Positions 61,358 to 64,000 of a stretch of 64,000 bases of DNA are shown one piece after another. Source of the stretch: Butyrivibrio sp. INlla14 (lineage in GTDB: Bacteria > Bacillota > Clostridia > Lachnospirales > Lachnospiraceae); assembly GCF_900102515.1 (NCBI RefSeq), contig NZ_FMVS01000018.1:16842-80841 (forward strand). Direction: 5' to 3'. A model generated the notes under the pieces. It saw only the letters and a program-made list of their open reading frames with translations. It had not been told where the DNA came from and did no database searches. The stretch's first letter is position 1. Each line of letters begins with the position of its first letter. The translations under genes were made by a program, and so were the position numbers.

Positions 61358-61894
61358 CTACTCATGTTCTTTCACATACTGTATAAACTCAGGTGTTTTA
61401 GACCAATATTTAATGCCCCAGTTTTCAAAATTCCATTCATCCATATATTGATTGCATTCATAGTCTACATAGTAAATAAGGTTATCTTTAACAACAAAGT
61501 TGGTCGGAAAATAATCTATATTTAGGCCTGCTTTCTTTGCGGCATCCGCCATTTCACGCACCTGCGTAATATAGGGCTCGACCGATATTTCGTCGCGTAC
61601 CATATCGAAAATGGTTGGACCCTCGATGTATTCTTTAACAATCCTCTCGGAATCTTCATCAATGGAAAGCATAAGCGGAATTCTTATTCCTGCATCTTTC
61701 AACCTTCTATAATCGTTTTTTTCCGCTTCGATCTTGTTGCCAAATGCATAGTACTCACACGGTTCATGGTGGATTTGCTTTAATACGACCTCTTTGCCAT
61801 TTGATAACGCAAGATAGGAGTATCCACCCTTTCCGTGCCCCAATAGCCTTACAATCTCATATTCGTCACTGTTTACTCTGACAATCTTGTCCAT
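61358..61894 (-). CDS. Small kinase-like fold protein
   Basis: A 178-aa protein with protein-kinase-like fold features: a glycine loop (LLGHGKGGYSYLAL), a VAVK-like Lys (KEVVLKQIHHE), a hinge (IVKEYIEG), a catalytic-loop-like NIDYFPTNFVV and a DFG-like YVDYECNQYMDE. It is short for aminoglycoside phosphotransferases and closer to RIO/KdkA-like small kinases. The substrate is unknown. The ATG at 61894 follows GAGGATGAA and is one base after the AAC(3) stop, so the two are coupled. Confidence 0.75.
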   Translation of the reverse strand: MDKIVRVNSDEYEIVRLLGHGKGGYSYLALSNGKEVVLKQIHHEPCEYYAFGNKIEAEKNDYRRLKDAGIRIPLMLSIDEDSERIVKEYIEGPTIFDMVRDEISVEPYITQVREMADAAKKAGLNIDYFPTNFVVKDNLIYYVDYECNQYMDEWNFENWGIKYWSKTPEFIQYVKEHE

Positions 61895-61895
61895 T

Positions 61896-62687
61896 TCATC
61901 CTCTTCTATATTTCTGAATCCAGTCAACAGCAAAATCCACAAGTCTTTTTTGATTCATTAAGCGTAGTTCGGCATTTCCAATCATGGCTTTGTTAACAGC
62001 ATTGCTCTGTTCAAAAGCTTCTCCTATCCGGTCAAAATCCTCACCATCAACAAAAAGCGTCTCGTACTCTTTCCATACGCGCTTACCGCTTTCCATGATC
62101 GCACTATGCTCTATGCAATTATGCTTGCCGGGATAATCAGCGCGGACATCTGCAAGATGCAAAGACGTATTTTTATCATAACCAACACCGATAAGCAAAA
62201 CCTCTCCATTCAGTTCATACAGTTTTCCTATTGGAGAGCCCTCTCCGAAAACATTGGAAAGGTCATGATCATTAACAAGATATTCTGCGTGTTTGCCCCA
62301 TGCCGCAACGGATCTTGCCGGATGGTCGCTTCGCAGGGTTCCTGGCCATTGACGGAACGCTTCAGCTACAGCTCCCATGGTATTTGTTGGCGTAATTCTC
62401 TTATCATAAGCCGGCCAGTTATCGCGGATTATCTGCCAGTATTCTTCCGAAACGGTCCAGTGAACACCATCTTCAGGATCTAGATTCTTCCAGGATTGTG
62501 CTGGCATCATGATCGTACCGTCTTCTCCAACCACTTTAATCAATGCCTCAATAACGGTCTGCGCACCACCACAGACATAGCCCATTTTAGATAATGCTGT
62601 ATGAACCATCACAGTATGGCCTTTCGCCAAACCAACAGAATACAGTGCATTTACAATTTCTTCCTTTGTAATTGGTTTCACCATCAT
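61896..62687 (-). CDS. Aminoglycoside 3-N-acetyltransferase family protein
   Basis: A 263-aa member of the AAC(3)/YokD family. MVHTALSKMGYVCGG, TIMMPAQSWKNLD, SDHPARSVAAWGKH and GEVLLIGVGYDKNTSLHLAD are the conserved blocks, including the catalytic His region. Members acetylate aminoglycosides, but many genomic homologues have other substrates, so resistance is not certain. GGGG lies before tandem ATGs. A TATAAT -10-like sequence is on the minus strand at 62713-62718. Confidence 0.9.
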   Translation of the reverse strand: MMVKPITKEEIVNALYSVGLAKGHTVMVHTALSKMGYVCGGAQTVIEALIKVVGEDGTIMMPAQSWKNLDPEDGVHWTVSEEYWQIIRDNWPAYDKRITPTNTMGAVAEAFRQWPGTLRSDHPARSVAAWGKHAEYLVNDHDLSNVFGEGSPIGKLYELNGEVLLIGVGYDKNTSLHLADVRADYPGKHNCIEHSAIMESGKRVWKEYETLFVDGEDFDRIGEAFEQSNAVNKAMIGNAELRLMNQKRLVDFAVDWIQKYRRG

Positions 62688-62750
62688 GTACCCCTTAGCC
62701 GTTTATATTCAAATTATATCTTTCTATATTCTATAAGAAACTTAATCATT

Positions 62751-62816
62751 AAAAAAGCCCTGTAGCGGTATTTGTCACCACTACAAGGCAATTCCGTGGG
62801 CATATTCATTAAACAA
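62751..62816. repeat. Direct repeat R2 with terminator hairpin
   Basis: The same module as R1: hairpin GCCTTGTAGTGG/CCGCTACAGGGC followed on the minus strand by TTTTTT, plus the 30-bp conserved segment at 62787-62816. The stop codon of the 96-aa membrane protein gene (62809-62811) lies inside the conserved segment. It acts as that gene's terminator. Confidence 0.85.
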
Positions 62817-63099
62817 TAACATCAAGTAACTTATCCTTTGCTGATGCAAATAATTCAAATGCTGCGAGTGCTCCGAAGTGAACCAGGAATACCGCGAAGG
62901 ATATTCCCATCACTATAGCCAGCTGCAGCCATGCGTGCTCTGCGATAATGATGCAGGCTACAATCAAAATGTATAAGTAGAAAAGTCCCATTACAAGGTT
63001 TCCAACCTTTGAGATCAATGATGTGAAAACTGTAAGGAATGTCAAAATCAACCATACAGGAAACAGTATCAATCTTAGTAGTAATTTAAGTGCCAGCAT
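62809..63099 (-). CDS. Small membrane protein of a conjugative element
   Basis: A 96-aa hydrophobic protein with about three helices (LLLRLILFPVWLILTFLTVF; LFYLYILIVACIII; AIVMGISFAVFLVHFGALAA). No family is recognised; similar small proteins sit next to XRE and RepA genes in Tn1549-type elements. The ATG at 63099, after GAGGGGTGA, is one base past the XRE stop, so it is coupled to that regulator. Confidence 0.75.
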   Translation of the reverse strand: MLALKLLLRLILFPVWLILTFLTVFTSLISKVGNLVMGLFYLYILIVACIIIAEHAWLQLAIVMGISFAVFLVHFGALAAFELFASAKDKLLDVIV

Positions 63100-63100
63100 A

Positions 63101-63385
63101 CTAATCACCCCTCTTCTCTATGAACTCCATGCGCACTTTATAAGCAATAAGTCTAAGAACATAATCTGGCATCTGTCTCTCGCCATGCTCCCAATCAGAA
63201 ATGGTTCTATAAGGGATTCCAAGCCACTCTGCAAAATCCTTACGATTCATGCCAGATTGCTCGCGAACTGCTTTGATTGCATAAGCCGTAAGTCTCTTGC
63301 CGGTTGGCTCTTTCTCGTCTTTTGCTCTGTCATATTCAATATTGAGATTCATTCCTTCAATCTCAAGTGTGTAATCATCCCTCAT
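63101..63385 (-). CDS. XRE-type helix-turn-helix regulator
   Basis: A 94-aa protein with a C-terminal HTH (MNRKDFAEWLGIPYRTISDW) and a short charged N-terminal segment. It is typical of the small regulator found next to RepA in clostridial conjugative elements. AGGAGACGG precedes the ATG. Its promoter carries two identical palindromic boxes, so autoregulation is likely. Confidence 0.88.
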   Translation of the reverse strand: MRDDYTLEIEGMNLNIEYDRAKDEKEPTGKRLTAYAIKAVREQSGMNRKDFAEWLGIPYRTISDWEHGERQMPDYVLRLIAYKVRMEFIEKRGD

Positions 63386-63402
63386 AAGCCGTCTCCTTCA
63401 CT

Positions 63403-63460
63403 AACGCATTGCGTACTTTTGTTCAACTTCATTATAATAAACGCATTGCGTACTTGTCAA
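63403..63460 (-). promoter_or_regulatory. XRE promoter with twin palindromic operators
   Basis: On the minus strand TTGACA (63455-63460), an 18-bp spacer and TATAAT (63431-63436), both perfect. AACGCATTGCGTACTT occurs twice, at 63403-63418 and 63440-63455; each contains the palindrome ACGCA-T-TGCGT. One copy fills the -35/-10 spacer and the other lies just downstream of the start, 37 bp apart. Confidence 0.85.
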
Positions 63461-64000
63461 TCTGTATTTGCTATTCCCCACTCAGGGCTTGCCATATCAT
63501 GATTGACCTCTGCTCTAATATAGGCATCTGCTGTACTTGGGGCATTGAACAATGTTGCAAGTAGATATTTCTTCACATTCCTTGGCATCTCTGTATTCTT
63601 GTGCCAACTGTCCATTACATACTCGATATGGAACTTATTGAGTTTTAAGAGCTTAGCTTTGACAAAGTTTGTCGAGTACTTATTGCTGGCCACAACAATA
63701 TCCTCGCTCTTGCAAAGTACTGTCTCAAGAATCAGATCATACACTCCCATGATAAACTCCTTGTCGTGAGGAAAATCTACGAGAAGTGCATCCAGCTCAA
63801 TATTCTCACGAATAAGCTCTGCATATCCCATCTCATCTGATCTCATCTCAGATTCCTGTTTGCGTTTCTGTCTCTCTAAGTATTCACTTGAAGGTATGAT
63901 ACGAATAGATTTAGTATTACTAGGGTTAGTATTAATATATTTATTATTATTTGGGTTTGATTTCCAAACTCCTGAAAGTTTGTTTTCGGGACTCATAGAA
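63457..64000 (-). CDS. RepA-type replication initiator, C-terminal part (cut by window)
   Basis: The C-terminal 180 residues of a Tn1549-type RepA protein. An Asn-rich linker (KSNPNNNKYINTNPSNT) leads into a DUF6017-like C-terminal domain (LIRENIELDALL; FHIEYVMDSWHKNTEMPRNV; YLLATLFNAPST). An ATG exists at 63996 but family members have an N-terminal winged-helix domain upstream, so the gene very probably continues past the window edge. Its end overlaps the -35 of the XRE promoter. Confidence 0.8.
   Translation of the reverse strand, partial: SMSPENKLSGVWKSNPNNNKYINTNPSNTKSIRIIPSSEYLERQKRKQESEMRSDEMGYAELIRENIELDALLVDFPHDKEFIMGVYDLILETVLCKSEDIVVASNKYSTNFVKAKLLKLNKFHIEYVMDSWHKNTEMPRNVKKYLLATLFNAPSTADAYIRAEVNHDMASPEWGIANTD

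Noticed and set aside
54797..64000. Intact integrative conjugative element
   Set aside because: No integrase, relaxase, coupling protein or complete VirB4 is present, and RepA runs off the window; only fragments are supported here.

Overview
The window looks like a low-GC, strictly anaerobic Firmicute of the Lachnospiraceae (Butyrivibrio/Pseudobutyrivibrio-like). This is inferred from gene content and order: paired glgC/glgD, a homodimeric pyruvate:ferredoxin oxidoreductase with a nearby 2[4Fe-4S] ferredoxin, spoVG, a gdpP-rplI-dnaB block, a DnaD-like/DnaI-like/long-PRPP-synthetase operon, and DUF5688 and Tn1549-type conjugative genes. No rRNA or tRNA gene was seen.

Layout. 0-7.5 kb is a minus-strand housekeeping block (glgC-glgD, spoVG, pth, mfd), and the 3' end of mfd runs into two 104-bp tandem repeat units. 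7.6-12.9 kb is plus-strand: murC, then the primosome-like operon and prs, with DnaA-box-like sequences between them. 13-21 kb (minus) holds a HAD phosphatase, a CPBP protease, a LUD protein, a GH2 beta-galactosidase and a coupled 854-aa membrane-anchored protein. 21-27.5 kb holds DUF402 (plus) and a minus operon GH18-Sua5-rpiB-upp-comEB-SleB-like hydrolase. 27.5-28.25 kb is a gene-free region with two possible structured RNAs, followed by mecA. 29-33.3 kb carries nifJ (CcpA-like cre site) and the ferredoxin. 33.4-43.8 kb carries dnaB, rplI, gdpP, a 1740-aa PHP-domain surface protein and a YibE/F protein.

43.9-53.1 kb is the most unusual chromosomal part. A ferric-type ABC transporter (binding lipoprotein, permease, ATPase) is translationally chained to a membrane-anchored two-component-type beta-propeller, then to a 1183-aa multi-pass protein with polymorphic-toxin-like features, and finally to a 161-aa gene in the place where an immunity gene would sit. 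A minimal Fur-like regulator and a Cys-rich/HMA protein follow, each preceded by the same GTTAGC-N4-GCTAAC palindrome.

54.7-64 kb is accessory DNA with remains of a Tn1549/CTn-type integrative element: a DUF5688 gene fused by deletion to a headless and tailless VirB4-type ATPase, then small detoxification or resistance genes (three GNATs, CrcB, DUF5714, PAT, MarR, a truncated nitroreductase, a flavodoxin-fold reductase, a kinase-like protein, AAC(3)), then a small membrane protein, an XRE regulator and the C-terminal part of a RepA-type initiator that runs off the window. Direct repeats inside this region suggest cassette-like or att-like rearrangement.
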